Assembly: GCA_963402885.1 (NCBI GenBank)
Contig: OY727093.1
Coordinates: 13,589,501-13,653,500 of the forward strand
DNA from: Antedon bifida
Taxonomy: Eukaryota; Echinodermata; Crinoidea; Comatulida; Antedonidae
Length of the DNA stretch: 64,000 bases
Direction of reading: 5' to 3'
Part shown: piece after piece, positions 48,392-61,318 of the stretch
Numbering within the stretch: position 1 is the stretch's first letter
Layout: each line of letters opens with the position of its first letter
Position numbers and translations under genes: made by a program
Notes under the pieces: generated by a model
Databases searched by the model: none
What the model was told of the DNA's origin: nothing
What the model saw: the letters and a program-made list of their open reading frames with translations, nothing else

Positions 48392-49550
48392 GTAAAGTCT
48401 ATACACACAGCCAGGTTCTGCTCTACTATATGAGATACAATTATATTTTACTGTGTATTGTGAGACAGACTTCCAAGCTTGTTTTTTTCTCTTAAAGTAA
48501 CATTAACAATGAAATTTAAAATGATAACATTTTAATACTGGTTTTATTATCTTTCTATCTATGCTTATTGCACCATGCACAATGAGGAAAGATTTGCTGG
48601 TGTGAGGGTCTATTTTAGTCATTAATCGCGCCCTCATACTTACTTACTCATGTTACATTTGGGGTACAGAAGAAGGCAGTGATAGTCCTGTCGTCCATGC
48701 CATCGACGAATTAATCCTCCGATATCACTCATCTTGTCTCATGTTTATTTGTCATAAAAACTTTCATATTCTGTGTGTTGGTTTAATTAATTTACATTTT
48801 AACTTCTGATTTGTTTCCTTAATAATATTGATTAAATTATAATAGGCCTAAATAGTATTTTAAAATAGCTTTGGTTGAATCAAGTTGATCGTTTTATTGA
48901 TTGCGTTTAATATCTGACATCTGTTTATTATTGTTAAACTTACTTATATTCCGTCTTTTGTCATTTTGTAATACTTATACGGCCATTTTGTGATAATAGC
49001 AAATGTTGTAAAAATAATAATAATTGTGACCTTGAAACTAAATTCTAAACTTAACAATAAAATATATAGTTGCATTCATTTATAGTCTCCTTTTCTGTCT
49101 GTCCAGTGTTTGAACTAGGACCTTCATTATTAAACTCAGTCTTATTCGCTTCTCTCACATATTTATCGCTTCTACTAAATTATTACACATTGGACGAGTT
49201 CTGATGGTGACACTGGCACATACTGTAGTGATTTCTATCTAGGTCTAGACATCATGACAAGATGGTGCTAAAATGCTAACAGTTTCTGGAGATGCATGTA
49301 AACAAGAATTGTTAACTACTGAAGTGCTATATTCCTATGTAAATAATCCAGAAGTAAATTTATATTGTAAACATTATCAACTAAAGAGTCAACACAAACG
49401 CAGCTTAAAGCAATGGAGAGGGTGCATCAAAATCAGATTGAAGTTGCTACAGTACTACGCATATTAAATACATATGTTGATATTTTTTGTTGAGAGTATT
49501 ACCTTGAATGTACAGTATGAATATGAGCATATTTCTACAATCCTATCTAA
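48392..49550. other. AT-rich region without recognised features
   Basis: No ORF of interest, no known repeat, no RNA gene seen. Confidence 0.4.
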
Positions 49551-49919
49551 CTTGCGTTGTTTGTATTCAAGATCCTAAATGACAGTGCTCCTGCTTATTT
49601 ATCTGACCTTGTGGATCGTTACGAATCATCCCGCAGAGGCCTACGATCATTGTCACAAAACCTTCTTCAAGAGCGTAGAGCGAAAAATCAGTGGGGTCAG
49701 AGATCTTTTTACGTTGCGGCCGCAAGTGTATGGAACAGCTTACCAGCAACAGTTAAATGCTCGACTAGTCTAAACAGTTTCAAGACCAACCTAAAGACGT
49801 CGCTATTCGCTGATGTTCTCGCACGTTGTTAATGCACAAAGCGCCATGAGCGCCACATGGGTGGAGGATACCGGCGCTATATAAATTTTCATTTATTATT
49901 ATTATTATTATTATTATTA
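49551..49919 (+). mobile_element. LINE 3' end (CR1/L2-type tail)
   Basis: Reads FKILNDSAPAYLSDLVDRY, then GQRSFYVAAASVWNSLPA and FKTNLKTSLF before a stop: the classic C-terminus of CR1/L2-like reverse transcriptases. The tail has GGCGCTATATAAAT followed by an ATT microsatellite. 5'-truncated; the remaining frame is intact. Confidence 0.85.
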
Positions 49920-52298
49920 AATGTAAGAAATTAATACTAACAAATCAAATACAATAACAACACGATTTAATAAAGCTGTACTACATTTAAAAATTAAATT
50001 GTGTCTTGATTTATATTTTCAACAATACAGTATTGTGGCCATTTTGAAGAGTCCGCAACCTGTTTGATGTGATATAGCTCTCTAGCTGTACTGTATAATA
50101 CCTAAGGTTTTGAATCAACAAACCGTATCAATACATATTCCATAAAATGCCTGGAGGATAAAAATTCCTTCTAACTTTAGATTTCTCCCAGGCACACAAA
50201 AAGCTGCTAAGAACTGACTACCTACTGAGGCTAATACAGTCTGTCTACCTTATCGCACTAAAAGTATCCTTTGATAAATTTACATTTAACAAGATAATAG
50301 GAGAGTTCAGAATGCAGGTAAATCACTCCTACTCAGTTTACGGATATAGTCAATTTCTTTGGATCTTGGCTGCACCCACAAATGAAATTACATTATTGCC
50401 TAAAATAGTAATTTTACTTTTAGATAGATATATAATCTTCCAGCGCATTACTTATTGTATACTTTAATAAAGCTATTTGAATTTTAGATAATAATATTTT
50501 ACTTTATTTAATTATTTTTTCTACTTTTGTTGATATTTGAAGATAAGTGCATTGAAATTCAATTCGATAATTTGCATATTTTTTTTTATCTTTAAACTGA
50601 TAAAATTATGTTTTTTTCTATAAAATTTAAATTATGTTGTTTGTTGTAGGGGTTGCGAATACTAACATGCTTCTTATGATGCTAGATATAATAATAGTTC
50701 ATTCTTATATAGCGCATATATTAAGCAAGCTCTCAAGGGGCTGCACATTATTACCCTGGTCATTTTAGATATGTTATGTCATTTTTTTATACAAAGAGTT
50801 TCATTCAATACAATGTCACAATATCTAGTTAGTCCTGTTAAATGTTAATATTTTTTCTCGAAATGTTAGGTCAGTACACTGGATAACAAACAATAGACTA
50901 AACGTAGTGGGTAGATAGTGGGCGGCTAGATGGTGGGTGTTACAGTATTATAACTGTCAAGAATTTCAAAATTTAGCAATTACTGTATAAGCTTTGGCCA
51001 TCTTCAATTATGTTTCTGTACTGTAAAGCCGAAATCATATTTCCATCTGGATTTTGGAATTTTAGGTTAACAGCACGATCAATTCTGAACTTTCTGAACC
51101 AACTTTCTCATCCTTTTTTTTTTATATTTTCTAACATTAACTTTTCAAATTTTCAATCTCTGATTTTATTTATTAAATCCACAAATCTAAGATTGTATAT
51201 TTTGTATGCTTTTTTCTATTAAGCAACAGTCGTGTATAACGAGTATAGCCACCAAACAAGATTACTTTTCTGATGTTGGTCAAAACATGGAGGCAATAAA
51301 TATTCATTTCTTCCATGGTCAAATTAAGAATTATAAAAAGAATGTAGACAGAGCTTAATAACCATTCTTTTATTTATCATGTCCATATAGGGGCACATCC
51401 TTTGTCACATAAAGTTTGATAGTGTAGACGGAGCTTTAAGTTTCTACAAATTACTCAATTCTAGTAATGTGTTGTCTAAAAGGATGTTGTCTGAAATGTA
51501 TGTTTACGAGTTTATATCGCTCTTCTTGGAAAGAAATAGGCAAATGTTGGTTTATTCAAGGAAGCTGGGCACGACTGCTATACCATTGATTACTAAAATG
51601 TAAATCCACTGCTGTACACAGTATAGACCTATAATACAGTGTTGTTCTTTTCAATTTTAAAGTATATGATTTATGATTATTTACACAAGCAGTGTGGCAT
51701 ACAAACATAATCTGTATAATATTAAAGATACATATTTACTTTAATGTTTACCATTGATATCATATCAAAATATGGCAATGCATTATGCCAGCACAATTAA
51801 CATTTTATGATAATTTAATTAACCAACTGTTGCAAATACAGTGACTATCAATATACACAATTTGCTGTGCAAAGTGATAATTTATTAGTGTATATTTAAG
51901 TACAATTATGCTGCTGGAATAATGAATATAAAATGATTGGTTTAAATTCTGATCAACAAAGAATTAAAAAAAATAACCCTTTTTAAAATAATTTTCTAGT
52001 ATTAAGGTGATATATAAATTTAAAAAAATTATTTTTTAATAATGAAAAATATAATATTAATAATTACACCATTGGTAGGCTACATAGTCCATGTACGCTT
52101 AACCATACGCTACTAAACCTCCGGTGTTGACCTTCATGCACTACTGTAGCTTAGAATAAAGCATACAAAATAACAATAAAATCATAGATTTGTGGATTTA
52201 CTAAACAAAAACAGAGATTAAAAATGTAAACAGAAATGGAAGTTGATTCACAGCCTAACTATAATATTTACAAGTGAAAGAATGTGTTAAGTACTTAC
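49920..52298. other. AT-rich region with repeat fragments
   Basis: 50690-50760 has TTCATTCTTATATAGCGC and GGGGCTGCACATTATTACC, a fragment common beside LINE tails. 51341-51438 is a deleted copy of the AGCTCTGTCTACACTATC MITE family. Otherwise nothing recognised. Confidence 0.4.
51341..51438. mobile_element. MITE remnant, AGCTCTGTCTACACTATC family
   Basis: GTAGACAGAGCTTAAT at the left and TTTGATAGTGTAGACGGAGC at the right, with most of the left arm missing. Confidence 0.55.
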
Positions 52299-52392
52299 CT
52301 TTGATTTTGCGCTGAAATTATATCACATTCCAGTCTGGTTTCTGTGAAACGATTATTCTTCCGAGAAGCTTGATAGGCAAGCCCATTGAACT
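52299..52392 (-). CDS. Probable upstream coding exon of the PLDLS gene
   Basis: Ends CAA-AG before a consensus GTAAGT donor, the exact phase the 31873 exon requires; the joined reading is FNGLAYQASRKNNRF through SAQNQR-LKSKLQEK, a continuous hydrophilic helix-like stretch. Acceptor AG pairs are present at the left of FNGLAYQ, but the pyrimidine tract is weak. The same exon contains an ATG in another frame (MGLPIKLLG, 22 codons), so it could instead be a 5' UTR exon. The implied intron is about 20 kb. Confidence 0.5.
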
Positions 52393-53204
52393 CTGGTCAC
52401 AACAGATGTGGAATACGTGGAAACGGGGTTTAGCGGTAGCCAATACAATCCTACACAGCCAAACGCTTGACTAAACTATCATATTACAAAGTATTGTATT
52501 GACCTTTTCATAGAATTGCATACAGCAGACTCTCACAAAGACGGCTGTCTGTGGAGGCTACATTCAATCAAGCCTGTTTATTTTCTGTAAGAAAAATTAG
52601 AAGTGCAAAAGTTAGAATTGTTGGGAAAACTACTATTTTATATATGTGTGAAAGGAAATATAAATTAATAATACTACAATATTAGTAGTAGTACTGTAAT
52701 AATAACTCTTTTTTTGTACTGTATTATACGGAACCCTGACCTTTTTAACAAGAGTTCATTGGTGGGAAAATATGTACTTCCTGACCTAAGACAATGCCAA
52801 ATACAAGCTATATCCAATACAATAGAACAATATTATTCTATTAGGCAGCTGATAAACACCGTCAGTGCAAACATTCAAATGCTGTAGGTTATTTAAAGTA
52901 TACAGTTTTAAAAGTTTCACAATTACACATTTTAATTTTTATCCAACACATAATAAATACTATATATTGTTAAGGATATTTATTTTTTTTTATGTTTTTA
53001 CACACTTGGTCTTAAATAAACAATTAAAATTAAATTATAATATTAATTAAATAATTTATTATTAAATAATAATAATACAGTATATAAATAATAAACAAGT
53101 CATTTTCTTTTTTGCTTCCAAAGACAGTAAAAAAAAACTTATAATACTGTATATTTGTTTATAAAATAATATACGGTACATAAAATAATAATAACTGAGG
53201 AAGG

Positions 53205-53355
53205 ATTACAGTAGTGTTATCCGAAAGCTCTGTAATTTCCTTTTGCAGGTTTTATTGTACTTTATAATTTTGATTTGCACTTTTCTTTTTTTTTTGGTAT
53301 CTTCATTGAGATCTAGGCACTGATACCCACAGCATTGTCATTATTCAGTAATTTT
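53205..53355 (-). repeat. Dispersed repeat, family R3, copy 3 (inverted)
   Basis: AGTGTTATCCGAAAGCTCTG, GTATCTTCATTGAGATCTAG and GATACCCACAGCATTGTCAT are the complement, in order, of the blocks at 34640 and 42085. Confidence 0.6.
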
Positions 53356-53477
53356 TTTTTTTTCATCCATAAAATAATAATACTGACAAATCAATGGTTG
53401 CTTTTAAAAATCAATGCCATTATAAAAATTTGACTACAGGATACTGTATGACGTTCAGGATGTGTAAAGGTACATAC

Positions 53478-53544
53478 CACATCCACCATCGTTGAGGCTA
53501 AGGTGTGTATACCGAAGCCCTATATATTTAAAATTACAAGACAT
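53478..53544 (-). CDS. Possible first coding exon of the PLDLS gene
   Basis: 67 nt: acceptor TAATTTCTTTTACAG, then ATG at once (MSCNFKYIGLRYTHLSLNDG), donor GTATGT, phase 1. Joined to the AG-TTC acceptor at 52392 the frame continues into EFNGLAYQ. Supported only by splice signals and phase. Confidence 0.25.
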
Positions 53545-56500
53545 CTGTAAAAGAAATTACAAATAGTAGTACTGTACAACTGCACAATTTCATTCTTCCA
53601 AAAAAAAAAAAAGACTTTTAAAAGGTTATCCCACGGATATACATACCGCTGTCTAAACCCTGATTTTGTTGATAATGCAAGTTATTAAATAGTTTTATTG
53701 TTTTAAGACTTCTCAAGGCTTTTACTATAATTTAGGGATATGATGAATTTCAAGAGGAAATTCATGACTATAATATATGAAAGTATTTCTGTGAATTTGA
53801 CTTTGTTTATTTAACAATTCAATAACCCAAACTATTCTGTATTAACTGCGATAATACTCAGTCATACATAGTGGCTTTTGTTTCTACAATAACTATATTT
53901 TAGTAGTTCTTGTCATATCTGAGTACTTTTATAATTAAATCTAAAAACATTGCTCCAATCAATTTTCCCATGACCATTGAACAAAAATGCTATGTTAGTT
54001 ACACAACAAAAATCATTCTGTACATTTTTTTCTCCTCAAAATAAGTAAAGTAAGTAAACATCTTTTTACCTCAACAAAACCTTTACTTTCTGTTTATTTT
54101 GTTTCCTTGGACTTTTACACTTGAAACCAAATCAAAATTGTGGGTTTATTGTAAATTTTCATGGTTTGATACATTTCCACCAAACAGTACTAAAAAGGTT
54201 GAAATTTACAATTATAATTTATAATGAGTACTGAAAATAATTGAATGATTTACAGTACTAGAAATAATTATAATTTGATTGACTAATAGTATTAAAGCAA
54301 ACTCTTTGTATAATGAATAAATCAGGTTTTTTTCCACCCACACACATTTAAACAGATAACAGGGGGAATGCTATATCAATCACTCAATAGTGATATTTAA
54401 CTATTTTATACACAACAAATCCTAAACCAGTAGAACGAGTCTTCTTGGATAAGGAATATAAACCGTCCGTAAAGGTCCAGCGTACACATAGCTCATGTGT
54501 ACTTTAAAGAACCTAGTACATCTTTCGAGACGAGTATTGGGTTACCACGATGTACTAGTCCACACACAGCCACTGTCGCACACCGGCAACCAAACCGGTA
54601 CCCATATCAACTGCTTTAGAGCATGGTGTGGAGGGTGGTTGGACACCCACAAGGGCATCACTTCAGGAGAACCAACGACGGCCATCCAGAAAAAAACCCT
54701 ACCAGCCCGGAGAGGAGTTAATCACCACTAGGAAATATGGCGTATGCCTGAGTGTCGTATCATGATGAGTACTACTGCATCTCGTCTGCTACGCCCCTAC
54801 GTACACTTAAGAAATGCTAAAGACAAAACCTGATTTAAAAGAACAGTAGGTAATCAATATGCAAAGTGATCAGAAAGGTCGGTTTTTGGACTGATTCAAA
54901 TCAAATTTTTTCAATTACTATGTCTACAAATATTTACATTTTAAGCAAGGTACAGTTATAAAAATATAATATACAAAGTTCCTGATGGTGATCAAATAAA
55001 GATCGAAACAATGATTTTATACTAAATATTACACAAAGTATTGAATTATCTGAATTTGTCTAGAATTGGAATAATACCTACTGATCAATATCTCATCCAT
55101 CTTTCCATTACAGAACAAGTTCTACTGAAATCAACAAACAGGATTGGAATAGAAGGGCTAGTGGCACTCACAAAAGATAGCATAAAGTGACTATTATATG
55201 CACAGTAACACACCAAGTACCTACCAGCAAATATGCATGATTTGGAATAAATACATTTATCTGGCAATTTCAATAACTTTCCTAACATTTTTTATGACAT
55301 TCACAAATAATAATATTATTATAAAAAAAGAAGCAAATTATTTAAGAAAACAATTTGAAACATGATGTACCTTTGCTGGCAGGGATAAGTTTCTAAAACT
55401 GTAAACCTACAGTTGAAATAAAGATGTTTATCAAATTTCCCCAGCACCCTCTCTAATACCATTTTTTTGTCTACTATTGTTTGTCTATCCAGGCAAGCTA
55501 AAAATAGAGAGTACAATTAGTGGTGCTATAACAAATTTTTCCACCTTTAACCCTTTACTTTATTTATAGCATCAATCAATATAGTAACGTACACTGGATT
55601 TCACTGTAATGAGCATACATACAGTAGTACATACAGTATAAACATTGTATTTAATTAACAATAAAACCAGTATACATTGTAGATATTAATATTTTCCATA
55701 AATTGGTTTTTTTTTACAGTAAGTGATTGATATATGTTGTGAATGTGATGCAATAGTGAATTATATTTAAAATTTGAATATATAATACATTTTAAGTCTT
55801 AATCTTCCAACTAGACAACAGTATTTGCTAAACATGAAGTCTACAAACAAACAAATAAAATGTGATATCTGCCAATTGCTAGGCAACTAAACCATGTCTG
55901 GTTATAAAAACTAAGGAAACCAATATACCCTAAAACGGATGCAAATAATGACAGATAAGGAAAAAGACGAGTCCCCTGGGCTGTGTAATTTCTCATTTAC
56001 AATCTCTACTCAGTTACACTTTGCCTGTAAGAAGGAAACAAAGTTTCCATGGGAATCAGACGTTTCATTGAAATACTTTTCCCTGATGAGAACATAAGAA
56101 ACATGATGTCTAAATCTACGGCTCAGGAGAATGCTAAAATTATGGATACTTGCTACTGTTTAGTGAATGGCTGTAGACAAAGCTAAAGAGGCCATTAAAG
56201 CATTTTGTTGATGTTGATGTAATATTGAAACAATAGGATAGCAAACAAACTATCTAGGCCTACTGTACATTTAGGTGAGGAGGCATCTACATTCTCTATT
56301 TTACTTTCAATTATATTTGATTTTTTTTATACATTACCAGAAAAGGATATGTTTACATTGCCTTCTCAGTACCACAGAGCATCCGTACTTATGACTGAGA
56401 GTGAGCATCTGTTGCTACTATCGTCTTAACCATAGGGATATATTCTGCTACAATATCTGCTTGAACCGAGACCTAATGGAATGACAGGCAAGACCCACCA

Positions 56501-57330
56501 TCAACCATCATCACATGAATTGTTATTTAACTATAGGTTCTTGCAATTATCTTCCAGAAGATGGTCCAAGCAACAAATTAAGCAACACAAAAAAAAACAG
56601 AAACAGCATAAACAAGAAATATTTCTTACAAAAAACGCTGCTCGCTTATTGACGTAAAAGTTTTAAAGACATATCGTCAAAAAATATTTTTTATTTCAAA
56701 TTTGTTTTTGAATGTGTCATTTTATTGTCACATAATAGTTATTTTACCTGAAAAAAATGTAATTTAATGCAAAAAATACTTAAATTGTCTGTCAGACAAT
56801 GGTTTTTGGGTTATAATTAAACATTTCTTTTCTCTTTTTATGTGAATAAATATTATTTTTTTGTTACAGAAGTGAATAACTTTGATATGAAACACAGATT
56901 CAATTTCTGTCACTTTATTTTATTTCTAAGGTCAAGTCTGGGGGTCACTTCATAAAGCTAGATACTTCAAGTGTAAAGTATCCTATTACAAACAAAAACT
57001 TTAATGGACTGTTTTGATAATAATTCAATGATTATCTGACAGAGAATTACAGTTATTATATCACTTCAATCTGTTGATTCGCGTCAACCAATCAAAGGGC
57101 AAGAATCCAAAATCGTTCAACCGTGAGCCCTCATAGACTCTTTTCCCAGACGTTTTTTGGGTCCAGCAGCTGGGACCTAAAAATTATAGTCCTATATAAT
57201 CCTTTTTTAGCAAAAACGTCAGTGTCTAGTACTATAACTGCTGCTTGCTTTCAGCTTATAAATAAGTCATCTCTTGTGACGTAGCGGGCTAGAGCAGCAG
57301 CGTGAAAAGGAATAAAAACAGCATATTTAA
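53545..57330. other. AT-rich region with few features
   Basis: Holds the dispersed repeat at 54449-54830. A minus-strand exon-like open frame at 55371-55497 was examined and rejected. 57060-57320 is GC-richer (AAACGTCAGTGTCTAG, TGACGTAGCGGGC) but unexplained. Confidence 0.35.
54449..54830. repeat. Interspersed repeat (family also at 1-240)
   Basis: GATAAGGAATATAAACCG, GTACACATAGCTCATGTGTA, AAAGAACCTAGTACATC and TCCACACACAGCCACTG blocks match those at the left window end. GC-richer than its surroundings; a 78-codon ORF through it is fortuitous. Confidence 0.5.
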
Positions 57331-57416
57331 AGACACCAGACCTGCAAATGTTGACATACATAAAATGTAATGTGTAACCTTAAATTAGGTTTAAAAAAAA
57401 CGTTGGTCTAGTGTCT
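57331..57416. mobile_element. 86-bp TTAA-flanked MITE, AGACACCAGACC ends
   Basis: TTAA at 57327-57330 and 57417-57420; ends AGACACCAGACC and GGTCTAGTGTCT. The AGACAC start is shared with the larger element at 47763. Confidence 0.75.
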
Positions 57417-57749
57417 TTAACTCTCTTTATTCCTGAATTGTTGACTATACCAAAGGATTTGTGAATTTTAATTAAAAGTTTGATATAGGATAAATTTCAA
57501 ATTCACAGAAAGACCTAGACACTTCTAAGAAACATTAGCGAGGTCTGAATTCGCTGAAATATTAATAACATTTGAATATCTTTATTAAACAACAAACTTT
57601 GTTATATTGCAAGAATTTGCTTTACCAACGGAGCTTCATGCTTAAACTGTCAGGAAACATTTAAACAACATCCTTATTGTCATTTTTTTAAACATTTCAT
57701 CCTGTAATTGGTCTTAATAACTACCTAGAATCAATTAAAGTATAGTTTA

Positions 57750-58210
57750 GTCTTCCGCAATTTATGCAATATCATAAATACTAACTTCATTGTTTATCGT
57801 AACTAAATGTGTTTACGAATACATTAACGCCAATTAGCATATAAGATGCTGATGGATAATAAATAGTGTGTTTTATTGAGTACAATAAATTCAAATATTA
57901 TCGTCTAAGAAGATACTAAATATCATAAATAGATTCATAAATAGAGAAAAATTGTTACTATAGTATTGCATTGTTTAATGATAAAATACAGTAGGCCTAA
58001 GTGTGTTTATGAATACATTTCCTTCACTCAGCATTAATATTCATATCAAATTTTTTAAAGAGAGATAACAATGGTAGAATAATTACTGACCAACAATGCG
58101 GTCGATATCACATTTTTTTACGCGTTTAGCATTCCATTGTTTATCACAATATAATGTGTTTATGAATACGTTTGTTGCACTTAGCATTATTACTGTAAAA
58201 TTAAAGTACT
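57750..58210. repeat. Degenerate direct repeat
   Basis: CATTGTTTATCRYAAYWWAATGTGTTTAYGAATACR blocks near 57790 and 58135 are about 346 bp apart, with a weaker copy near 57997. Confidence 0.4.
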
Positions 58211-59202
58211 AAATGATAAAATTATCAATATTATACTTCACATATTTATGGAAACACTATATTTGAGATGTATAATTTAAGAAACGATAAAGTGCAATTG
58301 CTAATGTTACGTAATACGTTTATACGAAGTGTTCAATAATATACAGTTTTCTATTATATTAATAAATTCAAATTAAATTAAATAGTGCGTCTAGGAAAAC
58401 CTTATAACATACTGTACCATATAACTACCATTAGTATATAAGCAACTGTATAGTAAACTGTATTGATAAAACTTTCTTTAAAATATTGTTATTGAGTAGC
58501 CTTAGTGTATACCTTAATTTTATGTTCAAATTAACTTAAAAACTGTTGTATTTATTATAATTTAATTAAAATATTTGTTTGATGTGAATTTAAATTGTAG
58601 GGAATAGTGGAAAGGTTGGGGTGATGAACATAACAAGACTTTATAATTTATAAACCACATGTATTTTAAAAATTGTTATAAAGTATAGTAGCATAAAGAT
58701 TATTATCTTTGATTTATCAAGGCCCTGACGAGACCAATTATTTACAGTAATGGTGTATTGTGTATTCTAGCACAGCTTTTTTAATCGCACTCTGAAATAT
58801 TTTCTCATGGATTTGGCACCAAGTCAAGTTTCTCTATAAATAACTATAGAGGGCAGCATTCATTTATTTCTTCCTACTTTACACTTTAAAGACTTCAGAC
58901 ACAGAATACAAAAACTATTTTACAATAAAACAGAGACTGCCTTAAAGTGCATATCGTACACATTGTGATCAAAAGCTACTGTAGGTTGAAAAAAATATTG
59001 TGCAGAATGCAATCACATACAAATACTGTACAATTCATTTTTCTCCTCTGACAAAAATGATAAAGCCCAAGTGAGTTATCACATTGCCATACAACACAAT
59101 ACAGTATATTATCTATTGGGCAAATGCAGCTTACGCCATTTATTGATACAATAGGGAAAATTGCCTCATAATTATCTTTAACAGTCAACTTGCTGTACAC
59201 AC
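58211..59202. other. AT-rich region without recognised features
   Basis: No believable ORF or repeat family. Confidence 0.35.
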
Positions 59203-59792
59203 CATTGAATGTTTTTTAGATCTAATTTAAGATCACAAACTATATTTAATGTAAAAATAATACTATAAGGTCCTATTGCAATAACTTTTTTCGTCTTTAA
59301 ACGGTTAAAAATGTGAAAAATAAGTCAATTCTAATAATTATAGCGGCCCGCTATAAATCCCAAAATGCATTGCGCGCGGATTGATATTTTTGTTCTTCTT
59401 CTGTAATTCACCCACTTTTCGATCGATCGTGAGGCCAAAACAAATGGAAGATTCCTAACTTTTCAGCGAAAATACCGGGTTTTCTCCAATTTGTATCAAT
59501 GCAGTCTGGCAAAAATAGAAAGACAATTAATGCAGCAACTATACGTCAGGCTAGGTATATAGCTAGCGTACAATGTTTGTACGTTACTGATGTTTACCAG
59601 CTAGGCCTACAAAAGACCGTCCACAAGAGGTCATTCGCCGCGAGCTACTTAGGTAGTGAATTGTTTCTCACTTTTTATCATAATTTACCATAAAACGTAC
59701 ATTTAAGACAAGGAATGACCTGGTTTAATGTTTTTAAAGTAATATATATGTATTATTTTTACAAAACATCACAAATTGTAGGGAAGGGGTCT
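59203..59792. mobile_element. TTAA-flanked TIR element, copy 2, inverted, left end decayed
   Basis: Complementary to 47763-48387 over almost its whole length (shared TAGCGGCCCGCTATAAATCC, CGATCGATCGTGAGGCC and GCTAGGCCTACAAA or their complements). The right end GTAGGGAAGGGGTCT is followed by TTAA; the left end has lost AGACACCTTCCC. Confidence 0.85.
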
Positions 59793-60317
59793 TTAACTAA
59801 AGCAGGCATATTAGTTACATATGATATAACAAGCTCTGTGCTTTCTCATTGCATATAGAGGGCATGCATACTTGTAGAGGTAGAAGATATTACTATAGTT
59901 ATAGCAATAGGTATTATACTTAAACTTGAAAGCCAATTAGGTAATAAAGTGCTTTGAACAAAATGGGATCTGAAAATAACTGCTGTACCTGTTCACAAAT
60001 TTTTAAATTCAAATTTACACTACTGAAGCTTAATAATTCTGTTGGATGGTATAACAAAAATAATAATTTGCAATTGAAATAAAAGTTATTTATGTAACCC
60101 TGATGTTTTGAAGAAGCGAGTAAGTCCACTACTCAATACAAAACATATTACTTTGCTTAAATTGAATAATTGTTTTGGTAATGTTATAATTTGTTTGAGG
60201 TTTGTTTATATGCCGTTGACATTCTCTCGTAGACATTAGCTGATTGGTCAATTTGATATCCAGTAGTGATCATATATATTTACTGAAGAGAGTCACAATA
60301 AAGGTACACGAAGTCAA

Positions 60318-60752
60318 AGTAACAACACTTTGATAATACCTAAATGGAATAATACTCAAGGTAAAAGAACTTTTAATTACAGATCTACAAAATTATAGAA
60401 CTTTCTACCTAACAAAATAAAAAATGATCTTTATATGACAGTATCAACTTTCAAATCACAAATTTCAAAACTTTAATTCAAAACTAAATCTAATTAATGC
60501 TCAATGATTAAAACTTCTTCTTGTTTAAAAATCTCAATTAATTCTGTTTTTACCTTTAAATGTGCTTACTTTAATTGTGTTAATTTGATTTTGATAATTT
60601 TAGGTTTGATTTTATATTTTCTTTTGTCCATTTATATACTGCATTTTGTTTACATTTATGTAGTTAAGAACTGAACCAATTTGGAAATCAGTACATTGTA
60701 TTAAAAGTGTATTTCAGAATAAAGAAAGATTAAATAAATAAATAAATAAGTG
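60318..60752 (+). mobile_element. LINE 3' remnant
   Basis: Plus-strand reading GKRTFNYRSTKL, an in-frame TAG where Trp is usual, then NFLPNKIKNDL and TFKSQISKL before TAA: the short C-terminal signature of non-LTR reverse transcriptases. It ends with an AAATAAAT tail at about 60730-60750. Broken. Confidence 0.65.
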
Positions 60753-61318
60753 AAGTTTACTCTGTAGTTGTATACAGTATTATATAATACCTCTGATAAG
60801 TGAACTGCTGCCCTCTATAGTGAAGGTTAGGGAATGCATGGCACATAAGGTTTTCTGTAAAATAAATTATACATCTTCTGATTAAAGTGGAAGACCATTT
60901 TTCTGTGGCCCAAATCAATACAAAATAAACTTTACAATAGAATCACTTTATTTAACCTAATCCATATTACCTCAATGAGTGCCAATTAACCTGTATTGTG
61001 GCTGTACAAGCTGTATGTGTGCAATAATAGCTTAGGACTAGGTCAGTTTTCAAATACAGTATACCATTGCTTCTCTATCATGGACAAAGGGTCGAAAAGG
61101 CAATTTGAAATATATAATATTTTGATTTTACCCTGACCATATTTATTGTATTTTAAACACTAATTTTGAAAAAGAAATCTGTAGGCTACTGTACACCAGA
61201 TATAACTGATGTCTCATCACAAATCAGAGGTCATTCAAAAGAAAATTGTACAGAGAATAAAAACATCCTTCTTGGGATAAAATGTTTATAAACCTTAAAC
61301 ACTGTACAATCAAGCTGG

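Noticed and set aside
55371..55497. Exon-like minus-strand frame (MVLERVLGKFDKHLYFN) with acceptor CTATTTTTAG and donor GTACAT
   Set aside because: Its end phase gives stops with every tested downstream exon (53544, 52392, 52390), and the protein is not recognised.
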